NCBI RefSeq assembly: GCF_024166365.1
Contig: NC_064837.1
Span: 78,487,553 to 78,551,552 of the forward strand
Origin: Elephas maximus indicus
Lineage: Eukaryota > Chordata > Mammalia > Proboscidea > Elephantidae
Reading direction: 5' to 3'
DNA length: 64,000 nt
Positions within the stretch are counted from its first letter, which is position 1. Every line of letters starts with the position of its first letter. This document shows positions 34,263-45,800 of this stretch, piece by piece. The translations under genes were made by a program, and so were the position numbers. The notes beneath the pieces were generated by a model. That model was not told the origin of the DNA and did not search any database. It worked only from the letters and a program-made list of their open reading frames with translations.

Positions 34263-35679
34263 TAGCGCAAACGTTATGATGGAGGGCGGTCGCAGCAAAG
34301 GTTTTGGTTTTGTATGTTTCTCCCCCCCAGAAGAAGCCAAGCAGTTACAGAAATGAATGGTAGAATTGTGGCCACCAAGCCTTGTATGTAGCTTCAGCTC
34401 AGCGCAAAGAAGAGCGCCAGGCTCACCCCACTAACCAGTATATGCAGAGAATGGCAAGTGTGAGAGCTGCGCCCAAGCCCGTAATCGACCCCTACCAGCC
34501 AGCACCTCCTTCAGGTTACTTCATGGCAGCTTTCCCACAGACTCAGAGCCGTGCTGCATACTATCCTCCTAGCCAAACTGCTCAATTAAGACCAAGTCCT
34601 CGCTGGACTGCTCAGGGTGCCAGCCCTCATCCATTCCAAAATATGCCCGGTGCTATCCGCCCAGCTGCTCCTAGACCACCATTTAGTACTATGAGACCAG
34701 CTTCTTCACAAGTTCCACGAGTCATGTCAGCACAACGTGTTGCTAACACATCAACACAGACCATGGGTCCCCGTCCTGCAGCAGCTGCTGCCGCGGCTAC
34801 TCCTGCTGTCCGCACCGTTCCCCAGTATGAATACGCTGCAGGAGTTCGCAATCCTCAGCAGCATCTTAATGCACAGCCCCAAGTCACCATGCAGCAGCCT
34901 GCTGTTCATGTGCAAGGTCAGGAACCTCTGACTGCTTCCATGTTGGCATCTGCCCCTCCTCAAGAGCAAAAGCAAATGTTGGGTGAACGGCTGTTTCCTC
35001 TTATTCAAGCCATGCACCCTGCTCTTGCCGGTAAAATCACTGGCATGTTGTTGGAGATTGATAATTCAGAACTTCTTCATATGCTTGAGTCTCCAGAGTC
35101 TCTTCGTTCTAAGGTTGAGAAGCTGTAGCTGTACTACAAGCCCACCAAGCTAAAGAGGCTGCCCAGAAAGCAGTTAACAGTGCCACTGGTGTTCCAACTG
35201 TTTAAGATGATCAGGGACCACGAAAAGAAACTCGTGCTTCACCGAAGAAAAATACGTAAACATCGAAAAACTTAAATACTGTGGAAAAAAAAATTGCAAA
35301 ATATAAAATAAATAAAAAAAAAAGGAAAGGAAACTTTGAACCTTATGTACCGAGCAAATGCCAGGTCTAGCAGACAAATGCTAGTCCTAGATTACTTATT
35401 CATTTAAAAACAACAAAAAACAAAAAAATGGAAAAAAAATAGTAAAATATAAAAACAAATTAATGTTTTATAGACCTTGGGAAAAAGAATTTTCAGCAAA
35501 GTACAAAAATTTAAAGCATTCCTTCCTTTAATTTTGTAATTCTTTACTGTGGAATAGCTCAGAATGTCACTTCTGTTTTAGATGACTGAATTGATGACTG
35601 AGCAAAGAAACGTAATTTGGATTATAAAATTCTTGCTTTAATAAAAATTCCTTAAACCATGAAAAAACAAAACAAAACA

Positions 35680-36003
35680 AAAACTCATTGTCTTTTGCCA
35701 GCTCTGGATCCTGCAACTGTTCATCTGACCTTTGATTCTTGGAACTTGAGCTAGCAGTTTACCTGCCGATTTAGTATGTGTCAGCCTTTGCAGCCTGTGA
35801 GTCAGAGGTCTGCTGTCTGACCTTTCAATCTTGGGCTCACCAGCCCTTGCAGCTACGTGAGTCAGGAGAAGCCTCCAGGCTGACTCATGCACTTGAGACT
35901 TTCTAGCCTCTACAACCTTGTAAACCATTTCCTTGATAGAAATCTCTCTCTATGTGTATTTATACACTTCACTGGTTTTGTTTCTCTTGTGAAGCCAAAG
36001 ACA
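35680..36003 (+). mobile_element. ERVL 3' LTR, right part (with right TSD copy)
   Basis: It begins with the TSD copy 35680-35694 and continues 'ttgccagctctggatcctgc'. It carries one to two of the 'gcctgtgagtcagaggtctg' units and ends near 36003 in 'aagaca'. That matches the 'aagaca' end of the LTR at 40245. The join restores the order seen in the 38.9-kb copy. Confidence 0.87.
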
Positions 36004-36061
36004 TAGAAGGAACTCATGTAAAGATCAGGTGACCTCTAATACTCCTTCCAACTTGGCATTC

Positions 36062-36160
36062 TATTATGTTCTTTTATTGCTTCCTTCCTGCTTTCCCTCC
36101 TTCCTTCCTTTCTGTCTTCCTACCTCCGTCCTTCTTTCCTTCATTCTTTCCTTTACGTAA
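36062..36160. repeat. (CTTC)n-like pyrimidine-rich simple repeat
   Basis: Imperfect TTCC/TTTC units for about 100 bases. The minus-strand Glu/Arg/Lys-rich frame here is an artefact. Confidence 0.9.
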
Positions 36161-37018
36161 ATATTGGCCAAGTACTTACTTGGTGTGAAGAGCCATGCTG
36201 GACAATAAAAACAAACGTATGCGATCCTACCCTTAAGAATTGTATCATCTAGTACATGTGACAAACACGTTCACAAACAATGATAGTGGAGGACATTATG
36301 TGGTAAGTAATGCACAGATCCCTAAGTAAAGTGCTATAGGACTTTAAAGAGGTTAGGCAAACAGAGAAAGCCTCATAGTAGGAGTAGCATTTCATCCTCA
36401 GCCCCAAAGGACAGGTAAGATTACAATAAGCAGAAGAATGAATAAAATGAGCTAAGATATGCGAGGTAAAAGATTACCAAGTGTCCCCAGAGAACGTCCA
36501 TGGAGGGGAACAGAGAGTACTTTATTGGGGAGAAGAGGAAGAGAACCCTGGAAAGGCAGATTAAGGAGTGTTAAATTCACCTTAAACTTGTCACCTTCAC
36601 ACCAAACTGGCCTGAGTGTAAGAGTTCCCTTGCCAACTCTAGTTATGTGAAAGAAGGGTGCTGTTTAAACAGGGCCTTCTCATGTTTCTTCTCCTGGCCC
36701 TCTCCACACATAGCCTTCACTTAGTTTATGATTATCCACAAATTCACTAACTTAGCACACACTTCTTGAGTACCTACTATGTTCTGCTACAGGCTTGTTT
36801 TGTGAACACCATGAAGGTCGTTGTTTATAACCTCCTACAAGCATGGGTCCTGGCAAGTGATTTTCTTGGAATAAGCTCCAGAACTGGCACAATGCAGTTA
36901 AGAAAGAGACAAGCTTTGTAAATGATGATGATGGAATGCTGGAGGGGTAACTATTGCCTTGCTTCTGCTTAAGAACCTCTCGCCTCAATATGTGGCCCTG
37001 ACAGTGCTTGACAGCCTG
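36161..37018. other. unassigned sequence
   Basis: No repeat, exon or RNA gene recognised. The words around 36730-36790 ('cacttcttgagtacctactatgtt') are weakly reminiscent of an old MIR or L2 3' end. Confidence 0.4.
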
Positions 37019-37130
37019 GTGATGGTGCAGCAGAGATGCTCCCCCCCCCCCACCCCACACAGACAACAAGGCAGGTGATGGTGCAGTGGAAGACGCCCCC
37101 ACCCTCACCCCATACAGTCAGCAAGGCAAA
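37019..37130. repeat. 55-bp tandem duplication with C-runs
   Basis: 'ggtgatggtgcag' begins at 37019 and 37074. Each unit then has a C-rich stretch and ends in 'caaggca'. The first unit has a run of eleven C. Confidence 0.85.
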
Positions 37131-37515
37131 GGAGTCCCACCATGCAGGTCAGCTAGCAACTTCAGTTTTTCAAGATTGAGACACCAAGGAAAGTTAACCC
37201 TGTTTTGCTTAAAAATCTATACCAGTGGGGCATTCAAGTAGTCTTTTTTTTTTTTTTTTTAACTCCCATGCTAATTCTAGGAATCACTATTTGTCATTGT
37301 TATCATTAATACTTTAAAAAGAGTATTAAGTGATAATTTTGTTTCCATATTAAGTGATAATATGTCCTAGTGAGTTTAAAGGCATATTTAAATCTTTTAG
37401 ATTTTCTGTTAAATTCCAAATCCCTCACTTAACATGAGTCCCATAGGGCTTATGGTGTCTTGATTAATGCATGCCCTTCATTTCAATTTAATATACCTTT
37501 AATTTTAACCTATTC
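37131..37515. other. unassigned sequence with a T-run
   Basis: It contains an 18-base T-run (about 37243-37260), possibly a reverse-strand retroposon tail, but no element body that I can identify. Confidence 0.4.
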
Positions 37516-37527
37516 TAAGTTCCAGGA

Positions 37528-37697
37528 GGAAACCCTGCTGGTGTAGTGGTTAAGTGCTACGGCTGCTAACAAAAGGGTCAGCAGTTTGAATCCACCAGGC
37601 ACTCCTTGGGAGCTCTATGGGGCAGTTCTACTCTGTCTTATAGGGTCGCTATGAGTCGGTATCAGCTCAGCGGCACTGGGTTTGGTTTGGTTTTGGT
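37528..37697 (+). mobile_element. AfroSINE with perfect 12-bp TSD
   Basis: The head 'ctggtgtagtggttaagtgc' contains box A and 'gggtcagcagtttgaatcc' box B of a tRNA-like promoter. The body 'ggggcagttctactctgtc' and 'tagggtcgctatgagtcgg' is the RTE-shared 3' end, followed by a (TTTGG)n-like tail. Direct repeats 'taagttccagga' lie at 37516-37527 and 37698-37709. Low divergence implies a young copy. Confidence 0.96.
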
Positions 37698-37709
37698 TAA
37701 GTTCCAGGA

Positions 37710-38844
37710 ACCATGATAGGGTCTGAAAGCAGAGATATATAAAAGTGTACTGGGTGTTGGAAGAGGTAGGAAGACACATAAGTAACCAAATATAACTTAA
37801 TATGGTAAACAGGGAATTAATGTTATGGACCTTGTTAAAGGCATACAGGGAAGGGAAAATTTGCCCAACCTGAGACTTCAGGAAAGGGTTCCTGGCCCAG
37901 GTAACACCTTGTGTTAATTCACCAGCAAATGTCCTGGTGAGAGCCTACTGCACCCAGGGAACCAGGGGAGCATCAGGGTGTAGGCAGACACAGACAGCCA
38001 GCACCCACTGAGAATGCCCCGAAGCTGACTAGAGGACCCAGGTCTGCCCCACTCAGCCTGGTGTGGCCCTGAGTGTGGCCAGGCTGGCTTCAGGTCCAAT
38101 GCTTTTCAGTGCAGTGTGATCCCAAGGGTGTGGGGAAGGCCTTCTTGGCACCCCCCGCTCAAGTCTATGCCTCAACTGCTTTTAGGGCCCACAGGTTTAT
38201 TTATTTATTTTTTCCAAAAATTAACAAAAGGTGTTGAGAATTGTGAAATGGTGAAGGTGGATTGGAGTGGTGGTGAATTCTATCCACCAGAAATATCCAG
38301 AACTTTCTGATAGTCTTTTCTATCCACAGTAAAAGCCTTTTAAAGTCTCCTTCCTTCCATTTTTACACAAAGAAAATGATCTCAACCTTTTTCCAAAAAA
38401 AAAAAGGTAAAGATTGCTGAATAGAAATGAGGTTGGAACACTTTGAAAGTGTTAGCTGCATATCAATGCTCAGGGACACTGTGCAGCCTCCTGTCCTTAT
38501 TCCTCAGCTCTTAATACACTCAGGTCACTCCATCTTTCTGACTGTGGTTTGCATTTGAGAGGACAGTGCTGGTCATGCTGCTCTGCCTTGACAAGTTGTT
38601 AGTTTTTTAGATCATTTATTTCCATCTAACTTTTCAATTCCTGAGTCTATAAATTCTCCTTCTGTTCTGAACTGCCCTAGGTAGGACTTTATTTCAAATA
38701 GCTTGCTTCCTACAATCTCATACTAATTCCATTCCTGCAGTCAGGAGACAGTGAGGCCCTCAGCACCTCCTTCAGGCTGAGTCTCAGCTAATCTAGATCC
38801 TCTGAGGTCAAGCGGAGTAGCAAATATCTGTCTTAAATGACATT
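37710..38844. other. unassigned sequence
   Basis: Apart from a short TTTA run near 38201-38212 and an A-run near 38395, I see nothing. No exon-like frame is supported. Confidence 0.45.
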
Positions 38845-39317
38845 GCTCTAATCACCTCCGTGATGAGATCTGCTATGAGCAGCCAATCATTTGAAAGGGA
38901 GTTTCTTTGGGGTATGGCCTACATCCAATATATGTGGACTTTCTGGCAAAGCTCACTGGCTTCTGCTTGCTCTGGGTCTTGCATCTGGCTTGTCATCTGA
39001 CCTTCGGTTCTTGGGACTTGAGCTAGCAGCTTACTTGCTGATCTTGGAATTTGTCAGCATCCACAGCCTGTAAGCCAGCAGTCTGCTGTCTTATCAGCTG
39101 ATCTTGGAATTTGTCAGCCTCCACAGCCTGTGAGCCAGTGGCCTGCCACCTGACCTGCTGATCTTGGGATTCATCAACCTCTACAGCATGTGAGCCGGAG
39201 GCCTGCCATCTGACCTGCTGATCTTGAGTTCATCAGCCCTGAAGTTGTGTGAGTCAGGAGAAGCCTGCATCCTGACCCATGGGCTTGGGACTTTTCAGCC
39301 TCTATAACCATGTAAGT
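38845..39317 (+). mobile_element. ERVL-type LTR copy, 5'-truncated (LTR-B1)
   Basis: It aligns with 32630-32745 + 35695-35930: 'gatgagatctgctatgagca', 'catccaatatatgtggactt', 'ggacttgagctagcagctta'. It contains 60-bp tandem units (from about 39040) and breaks off after 'tctataaccatgtaa', where a second LTR head follows. Confidence 0.85.
39040..39240 (+). repeat. 60-bp minisatellite inside the LTR (block 1)
   Basis: 'ccacagcctg' at 39061 and 39121 and 'ctacagcatg' at 39181 are exactly 60 bases apart. Each unit reads like 'ctgatcttgggattcatcag' + 'cacagcctgtgagccagtgg' + 'cctgccatctgac'. Confidence 0.92.
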
Positions 39318-39484
39318 TTTGCTGTGAGCAGCCAATCAGTTGAAAGGGAATTTCTTGGAGGTGTGGCCTGCATCCAATATATATAGACTTTCTGGCAAAG
39401 CTTGCTGGCTTTTACTTGTTATGAATCCTGCATCTGGCTCAACATCCTTCCTCCAGTTCTCGGGATTTGAGATAGCAGCTTACT

Positions 39485-39680
39485 AGCCAATCTTGGGATC
39501 CATCAGCCTTCACAGCCTATGAGCCAGTGGCCTGCCATCTTACCTGTCGAACTTGGGATTCATCAGTCTCCACAGCCTGTGAGCCAGGAGCCTGCTGTCT
39601 TACTGCCAATCTTGGGATTCATCAGCCTCCACATCCTATGAGCCAGTGGCCTGCCATCTTACCTGCTGATCTTGGGATCT
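39485..39680 (+). repeat. 60-bp minisatellite inside the LTR (block 2)
   Basis: 'cacagcctat', 'cacagcctgt' and 'cacatcctat' lie at 39511, 39571 and 39631, a spacing of 60. The unit is the same as in block 1 but the copies differ, so the array turns over within the LTR family. Confidence 0.92.
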
Positions 39681-39687
39681 GTCAGCC

Positions 39688-39852
39688 TGTGATTCTGACT
39701 CATAGCAACCCTATAGGACGGGATTCCAACTCACAGCAACCCTGTAGGATGGCATAGAACTGCCCCATGGAGTTTCCAAGGAGAGCCTGGTGGATTCGAA
39801 CTGCCAACCTTTTGGTTAGCAGCTGTAGCTCTTAACCACTATGACACCAAGG
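39688..39852 (-). mobile_element. AfroSINE, minus strand (first of inverted pair)
   Basis: Starts 'gattctgactcatagcaacc', repeats a short '..caaccctataggac' / '..caaccctgtaggat' piece, and ends with the reversed head 'cttaaccactatgacaccaa'. The repeated start is a small duplication of the 3' end. Confidence 0.9.
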
Positions 39853-40013
39853 TTTCGGCACAGTGCTTAAGAGCTATGGCTGCTAACTAAAAAGTCAGCT
39901 GTTCAAACCCACCGGGCACCCCTTGGAAACCCAATGGGGCAGTACTACTCTGTCCTTTAAGGTTGCTATGAGTCGGAATCAGCTCGACAGCAACAGCTTT
40001 GGTTTTTGGCATA
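39853..40013 (+). mobile_element. AfroSINE, plus strand (second of inverted pair)
   Basis: It begins 'ggcacagtgcttaagagcta', lacking the first few head bases. It contains 'cagctgttcaaacccacc' (box B) and ends 'gagtcggaatcagctcgaca' plus a short T/G tail. It abuts the preceding copy head-to-head, so the two can pair as a hairpin. Confidence 0.92.
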
Positions 40014-40245
40014 GCCTGTGAGCCAGAGGCCTGCCGTCTGACATGCTGAACTTGAGTCCATCAGCTCTGCAGCTACATGAGTCAGGAAATGCCCCAGTCT
40101 GACCCGTGGACTTGGGACTTTCAGCTTCTATGACCACATGAGCCATTTTCTTGATATAAATCTCTCTCTGTCTTGCTGTCTTTATATAAATATACATACA
40201 TACACTTCACTGGGTTTTCTTCTCTATTGAACCCAGGCTAAGACA

Positions 40246-40438
40246 GACAACATGCATGGTAAAGTAGATGGCCAGTGAGAAAGAGGAAGGCCCTCAGCAA
40301 GATGAACTGACACAGTGGCTGCAACAATGGGCTCAAATGTAGCAATAATTGTGAGGATGGTACAGGACAGGACAATGTTTCATTCTGTTATACATAGGGT
40401 CTCTATGAGTAGGACTTGACAGTATCTAACAACAACAA
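40246..40438 (+). mobile_element. RTE 3'-end fragment
   Basis: 'gtggctgcaacaatgggctc', 'tctatgagtaggacttgac' and the final 'aacaacaac' match the RTE 3' end at 28400-28540. It lies directly after the LTR end. Confidence 0.87.
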
Positions 40439-41165
40439 GCTTAGTCACTTTTTTGAACAAAGTCCAGTTAACTTGGCACAGTTGCACAAGGTCTCATATT
40501 CAACAGTTAAAGTAATTTAAGATAGGAGGATTCATGTCCTGGGTGTCAAAGATGCCATTGTTTGTTTCATTTTATTCTTGTGTTTCTACTTTGGTGGAAA
40601 AGTTGAAACACCAATTTTATTTACTGAGATACTAGATTCCAAGATTCAAACTTAGTGAGGAATGAATGTGAAGGAAAATAATCCTACTTTTTTTTTTTTT
40701 TTTTAGTATAATATTTCATCTGAAAGATAGCTTAGTGTCAGAAATAAATAACCAGCCCAGGCAAACTAATTTATGAACATATTTATTGAAACAATATTCA
40801 GAAGATAGGTCTTGACAAAGAAAAATCAGGGATGCTTATCAAAACTCCATCTCCAAGATTTTCTGAAACAATCTCAGTATAAAATTTTTTGTTCCGTGTT
40901 CTCCCAAAAAGCTAGTAATCTACCTTGCTTCCATATACTGCCAATGTACCTTGTTGATTCTGCCTCCTTTATTAGATCTTCTCAGGTGTTGATGAAGATC
41001 GCAATCACCTGAGTAGTTTCTCAGACCTGGAATCATATGCACCTGAGGTGAAGCCCACATATCTGTATTTGAAAGCTCAACAAGTGTTTCTGCTGGCACC
41101 CAAACGTTAAGAATCCTGCGTGGATTTGAAAAGGAGATATAGTTGCTATTATCGGGGTGTGATGT
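40439..41165. other. unassigned sequence with a T-run
   Basis: It contains an 18-base T-run near 40687. 41018-41120 ('gaccctggaatc'-like 'agacctggaatcatatgcacctgaggtgaagcccac', split by variants) resembles an old MER-type repeat, but not well enough to name. Confidence 0.35.
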
Positions 41166-41552
41166 TTGATATATAAATAATCTACCTTATTTATTATGTT
41201 GTTTAACTCTTTTACGTAATTCTTTAATCTTGATCGACTTGACCTCTTTTAAAATAAGAATAATGTATTAAAGTCTCCTGTTATTAGTTGGTTTCTATCT
41301 GAATCCTTGTACCTTCTTGTGATTTGTGTTTTATGTGGGTTTTGCTGTTCTATTTCATGCATTGGTACTCACACAACTGTTTTATCTTCATTGCAGAATG
41401 TAGCTTTTAACATTAAAAAATGTTTGTTTTAAAATCTTATTTAAGGCTTTTGTCTTTAATATTTTTGCTGTCAGAATTGGAACCATTTCTTTCTTACTGT
41501 TTCTTTTGCCTGGGTAAATATTTGCCCATATCTTTTTTTTTTTTTTTTTTTT
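41166..41552 (-). mobile_element. possible old L1 fragment, minus strand
   Basis: T-rich, with words ('aaagtctcctgttattagttgg', 'ggcttttgtctttaatattttt') resembling the reverse complement of old L1 ORF2/3' sequence. It ends at a T-run (41530-41552). Divergence is high and the call is tentative. Confidence 0.4.
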
Positions 41553-42033
41553 AGCCTTTTTGAGTCACTGACTTCAATGACTTCGAGTGGTTCTCAATGA
41601 CAATATCATAATTACTTATTTGCACGACATGCACAGCAGTCTCACACTGTCAATACCAAAACTACCACAAACCATGTGATGACTGTATAACCCGGGTAGT
41701 AGTATTGCTGGGTTTTAAAGTCACTTGGAACAGTTCCTTGCTGGGTGGTTACATCATCTGAACACACAAGCTCATTTGTTTCATTTTCCTTTCATTTTTA
41801 GGGGCTTCCTTTTTTTTTAATTAGTTTTTTAAGTTACACAAACTATTTATAGCTTTCCAAATCAAAACTGGAAAACAAGTTTTTTCAAAAAGTCTAGTTT
41901 CTCTTCTTGCCCGTCTAATCTCATCATTTCCTCCCACATACATATCCTTTTTTATCTTATAGTCTGTCATCTTTGCATTGTTCATTTTTAATTAAAAATA
42001 TATGTCTATGTATCTATATTTGTATGTGTGTGC

Positions 42034-42038
<5 letters not shown>
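41553..42038. other. unassigned sequence
   Basis: No repeat or gene recognised with confidence. Confidence 0.4.

Positions 42039-42039
<1 letters not shown>

Positions 42040-42066
<27 letters not shown>
42040..42066. repeat. (TA)n microsatellite
   Basis: About 13 TA units directly beside the long SINE at 42079. It probably derives from that element's tail. Confidence 0.95.
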
Positions 42067-42070
<4 letters not shown>

Positions 42071-42078
42071 CATCTATA

Positions 42079-42393
42079 TAGCTGCTGTCAAGTCGGACCC
42101 TGACTCATGGTGACCCCATGAACAACAGAAGGAAAAACTGCCCAATCCTGCTCCATCCCTGGATTCATAGAGGCTTCAATGGCTGAATTTTGGAAGTAGA
42201 TCTCCAGATCTTTCTTCCTAATCTGCTTAATCTGGAAGCTCAGCATCCTAGCAACCTGTTCAGCCTCATAGCAACACACAACCTTTGCTGACAGACAGCT
42301 GGTAAGCTGCTCATGGGGTGCATCAGCCAAGAATCAAACCCAGGTCTCCCACACCGAAGATGAGAATTCTACCACTGAACCGCCAATGTGCCC
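42079..42393 (-). mobile_element. long SINE with tRNA-Gly-like head and RTE-like body
   Basis: On the minus strand it begins near 42393 with 'attggcggttcagtggtaga' and continues 'gggtttgattcttggctgat', the box-A and T-arm regions of a glycine tRNA. It continues with 'tgtgttgctatgaggctgaa' (RTE 5'-like) and 'ggtcaccatgagtcagggtc' (RTE 3'-like). It is better preserved than the sister at 9513-9793 and shows the three-part structure clearly. Confidence 0.87.
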
Positions 42394-42415
42394 ACACATA
42401 TGTACGTGTAGAGAT

Positions 42416-42580
42416 GGAAACCCTGGTGGTGTACTGGTTAAGAGTTCAGCTGCTAACCATAAGGCTGGCAGTTGGAATCCACCAGGTGCTCCTTGGAAAC
42501 CGTATGGAGCAATTCTACTCTGTCCTAGAGGGTCAATTGTGAGTCATAATCGACTCAACAGCAATGAGTTTGGTTTTGGT
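42416..42580 (+). mobile_element. AfroSINE
   Basis: 'aaccctggtggtgtactggt' head, 'ggctggcagttggaatccac' box B, then the 'ctactctgtcctagagggtc' body and an 'aatgagtttggttttggttt' tail. It lies head-to-head with the long SINE on its left. Confidence 0.93.
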
Positions 42581-42866
42581 TTTTTCTTAAGTAAATAGCA
42601 GCATACTACGTTTTTCTCTACTTTTTTTTCGTTAAATAGTTATGTCCTGGAAATCAAATATTCCTTTATATAATAAGCAAATCTTGTAAGGAACTTATTC
42701 ACCATCATCCCTCTCTGAATATCATTTGGGGGAATGACACTTGCAATTCCATTATCTTTCACACACCTATCTGAACCCTCAATTTTCCTAGTCAGTCCTC
42801 ACAGTTATATCAAGTTTACTAACTATTCACATTGTTGTTGTTAGGTGCCATCGAGTCAGTCCCAAC

Positions 42867-45800
42867 TCACAGTGAGCCTGTGCACACAGAAAGAAACACT
42901 GCCCAGTCCTGCATCATCCTCACAATCATTGTTATGCTTGAGCCCATTGTTGCAGCCACCGTGTCAATCCATCTCATTAAAGGTCCTCCTCTTTTTTGCC
43001 GACCCTGTACTTTACCATGCATGATGTCCTTCTTTAGGGACTGGTCCCTCCTGAAAACATGTCCAAAGTACATGAGACATAGTCTTGCAATCTTTGCTTC
43101 TAAGGAGTATTCTGGCTGTACTCCTTCCAAGACAGATTTGTTTGTTCTTTTAGCAGTCTGTGGTATATTCAATACTTTCACAAACACCACAATTCAAAGA
43201 TGTCAGTTCTTTGGTCTTCCTTATTCATCCTTCAGCTTTCTCATGCATAATAAGGTGATTGAAAACACCATGGCTTGGGTCAGGTGCACCTTAGTCCTCA
43301 AGGTGACATCTTTGCTTTTTAACACTTCACAGAGGTCTTTTGCAGCAGATTTGCCCAAAGCAGTAAGTCATTTGGTTTCTTGACTGCTGCTTCCATGAGT
43401 GTTGATTGTGGATCCAAGTAAAATGAAATCCTTTACAACTTCGATCTTTTCTCCATTTATCATGATGTTGCTTATTGGTCCAGTGGTGACGATTTTTGTT
43501 TTCTTTACGTTGAGGTATAATCCATACTGAAGGCTGTAGTCTTTGATCTTCATCAGTAAGTGCTTCAAGTTCTCTTCACTTTGAGCAAGCAAGGTTGTGT
43601 CAACTGCATATTGTAGGCTTTTGACGAGTCTTCCTCCAATCCTGATGCTGCGTTCTTCTTCATATAGTCCAGGTTCTCAGATTATTTGCTGAGCATACAG
43701 ATTGACACACATCTTTCCTGACTTCAAACCATGCAGTATCCCCTTGTTCTGTTTGAACAACTGCCTCTTGGTCTATGTATATGTTCCTCATGAGCACAAT
43801 GAAATGTTCTGGAATGCCCATTCTTGGCAATGTTATCCATAATTTATAATGACCCACACAATGGAATGCCTTTGCATAATCAATAAAACACAGGTAAACA
43901 TTTTATTGGTACTCTATGCTTTCAGCTAGGATTCATCTGATATCAGCAATGATATCCCTGGTTCCATGTCCTCTTCTGAACCTGGCTTGAATTTCTGGCA
44001 GTTCCCTGTCTACATATTGCTGCAACTGTTTTTGAATGATCTTCAGCAAAATTTTACTTGTGTGTGATATTAATGATATTGTCCAATAATTTCCACATTC
44101 TGCTGGATCACCTTTCTTTGAAATAGGCATAAATATGGATATCTTCCAGTCGGTTGACCAGGTAGCTGTCTTCCAAATTTCTTGTCATAAATGAGTGAAC
44201 ACTTCCAGTGCTGCATCCATTTGTTGAAACATCCTAATTGATAGTCGGTCAATTCCCGAAGACTTGTTTTTCACCAATGCCTTCTTCAGTGCAGCTTGAA
44301 CTCCTTCCTGCAGTACCATCAGTTCCTGATCATATGCTGCCTCCTAATATGGTTGAACCAGTTCTTTTTTGATATAGTGACACTGTGTATTCCTTCCATC
44401 TTCTTTTGATGCTCTTTGAGTCACTTAATATTTTTCCTACAGAATCCCTCAATGTCGCAACTTGAGGCTTGAATTTTTTTTTCAGTTCTTACAGCTTGAG
44501 AACTGTAACTCTTTTAATTTTCTATCTCCAGTTCTTTGCACATTTCATTATAATATTTTACTTTGTGTTCTTGAGCTGCCCTTTGAAATCTTCTATTTGG
44601 CTCTTTTACTTCATCATTTCGTCCTTTTGCTTTACCTACTTGACATTCAAGAGCAAGTTTCAGGCTCTCTTCTTAAATCCATTTTGGGCTTTTCTTTCTT
44701 TTCTGTCTTTTTAACAACCTCTTGCCTTCGGGTTTTCTTGTCTTCTTCCTGTATGATGTCCTTGATGTCATTCCACAACTCGTCTGGTCTTCAGTCATTA
44801 GCATTCAACACGTCAAACCTATTCTTGAGACGGTCTCTAAATTCAGGTGGGATATACTCAAGGTTGTACTTTGGCTCTTGTGGACTTGTTCTAATTTTGT
44901 TCAGTTTTGACTTGAACTTTCATATGAGCAATTGATGGTCTGTTCTGCAGTTTGTCCCTGGTCTTGTTCTGACTGATGATATTGAGCTTTTCCGTTGTCT
45001 CTTTCCACAGATGTAGTCAATTTGATTCCTGTGTATTCCATCTGGCGAGGTCCACGTGTATAGTCACTGTTTATGTTGGTGAAAAAAAAGGTATTTGCAA
45101 TAAAGAAGTCATTGGACTTGCAAAATTCTATCATGTCATCTCTGGCATCATGTCTATCATCAAAGACATATTTTCCAACTACCAATCCTTCTTGTTTCCC
45201 TCTTTCCAACGCCAATCACCAGTAATTATCAATGCATCTTGATGGCATGTTAGATCAATTTCAGACTGCAGAACCAAACCAAACCCAGTGCCATCGAGTC
45301 GATTCCGACTCATAGCGACCCTATAGGACAGAGTAGAACTGCCCCCTAGAGTTTCCAAGGAGTGCCTGGTGGATTCGAACTGCCGACCCTTTGGTTAGCA
45401 GCCATAGCACTTAACCATTATGCCACCAGGGTTTCCTCGGACTGCAGAAGTTGGTAAAAATTCAGTTTCTTCAACTTTGGCCTTAGTGGTTGGTGCGTAA
45501 ATTTGAATAATAGTTGTATTAACTGGTCTTCCTCATAGGCGTATGGATATTATCCTATCACTGACAGTGTTGTACTTCAGGATATATCTTGAAATGTTCT
45601 TTTTGACAATGAATGCAAGGCCATTCCTCTTCAAGTTGTCTTTCCCGGCCCAGTAAATCATATGATGGTCCAATTCAAAATGAGCAATATCAGTCTGTTT
45701 CAGGTCACTAATACCTAAGATATGGATGTTAATGCATTCCATTTCATTTTTGACAGTTTCCAATTTTCCTAGGTTTATACTTCATATTTTCCAAGTTCCA

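Larger units (their letters stand above)
39318..40245 (+). mobile_element. ERVL-type LTR copy (LTR-B2) with SINE pair inside
   Basis: A second LTR head ('ctgtgagcagccaatcagtt') joins straight onto LTR-B1. It again has 'catccaatatatatagactt', a second block of 60-bp units (39511, 39571, 39631), two SINEs (39688-40013), then the LTR end with 'tgatataaatctctctctg' and 'ctaagaca'. The outer limit at 40245 matches the end of the 36003 copy. Confidence 0.83.

Noticed and set aside
39040..39680. CRISPR-like regular 60-bp spacing
   Set aside because: The units are contiguous similar copies without unique spacers, inside an LTR of a mammalian genome: a minisatellite.
42330..42393. tRNA-Gly gene
   Set aside because: The head is fused to a SINE body, the stems contain mismatches, and the same composite occurs at 9513-9793.
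42832..43383. 183-codon plus-strand open frame
   Set aside because: It is the antisense of RTE-4 coding sequence; the minus strand has the recognisable RTE protein pieces.
44462..44935. 157-codon plus-strand hydrophobic frame
   Set aside because: It is antisense to the RTE-4 linker region; the Phe/Leu-rich composition comes from the A-rich sense strand.
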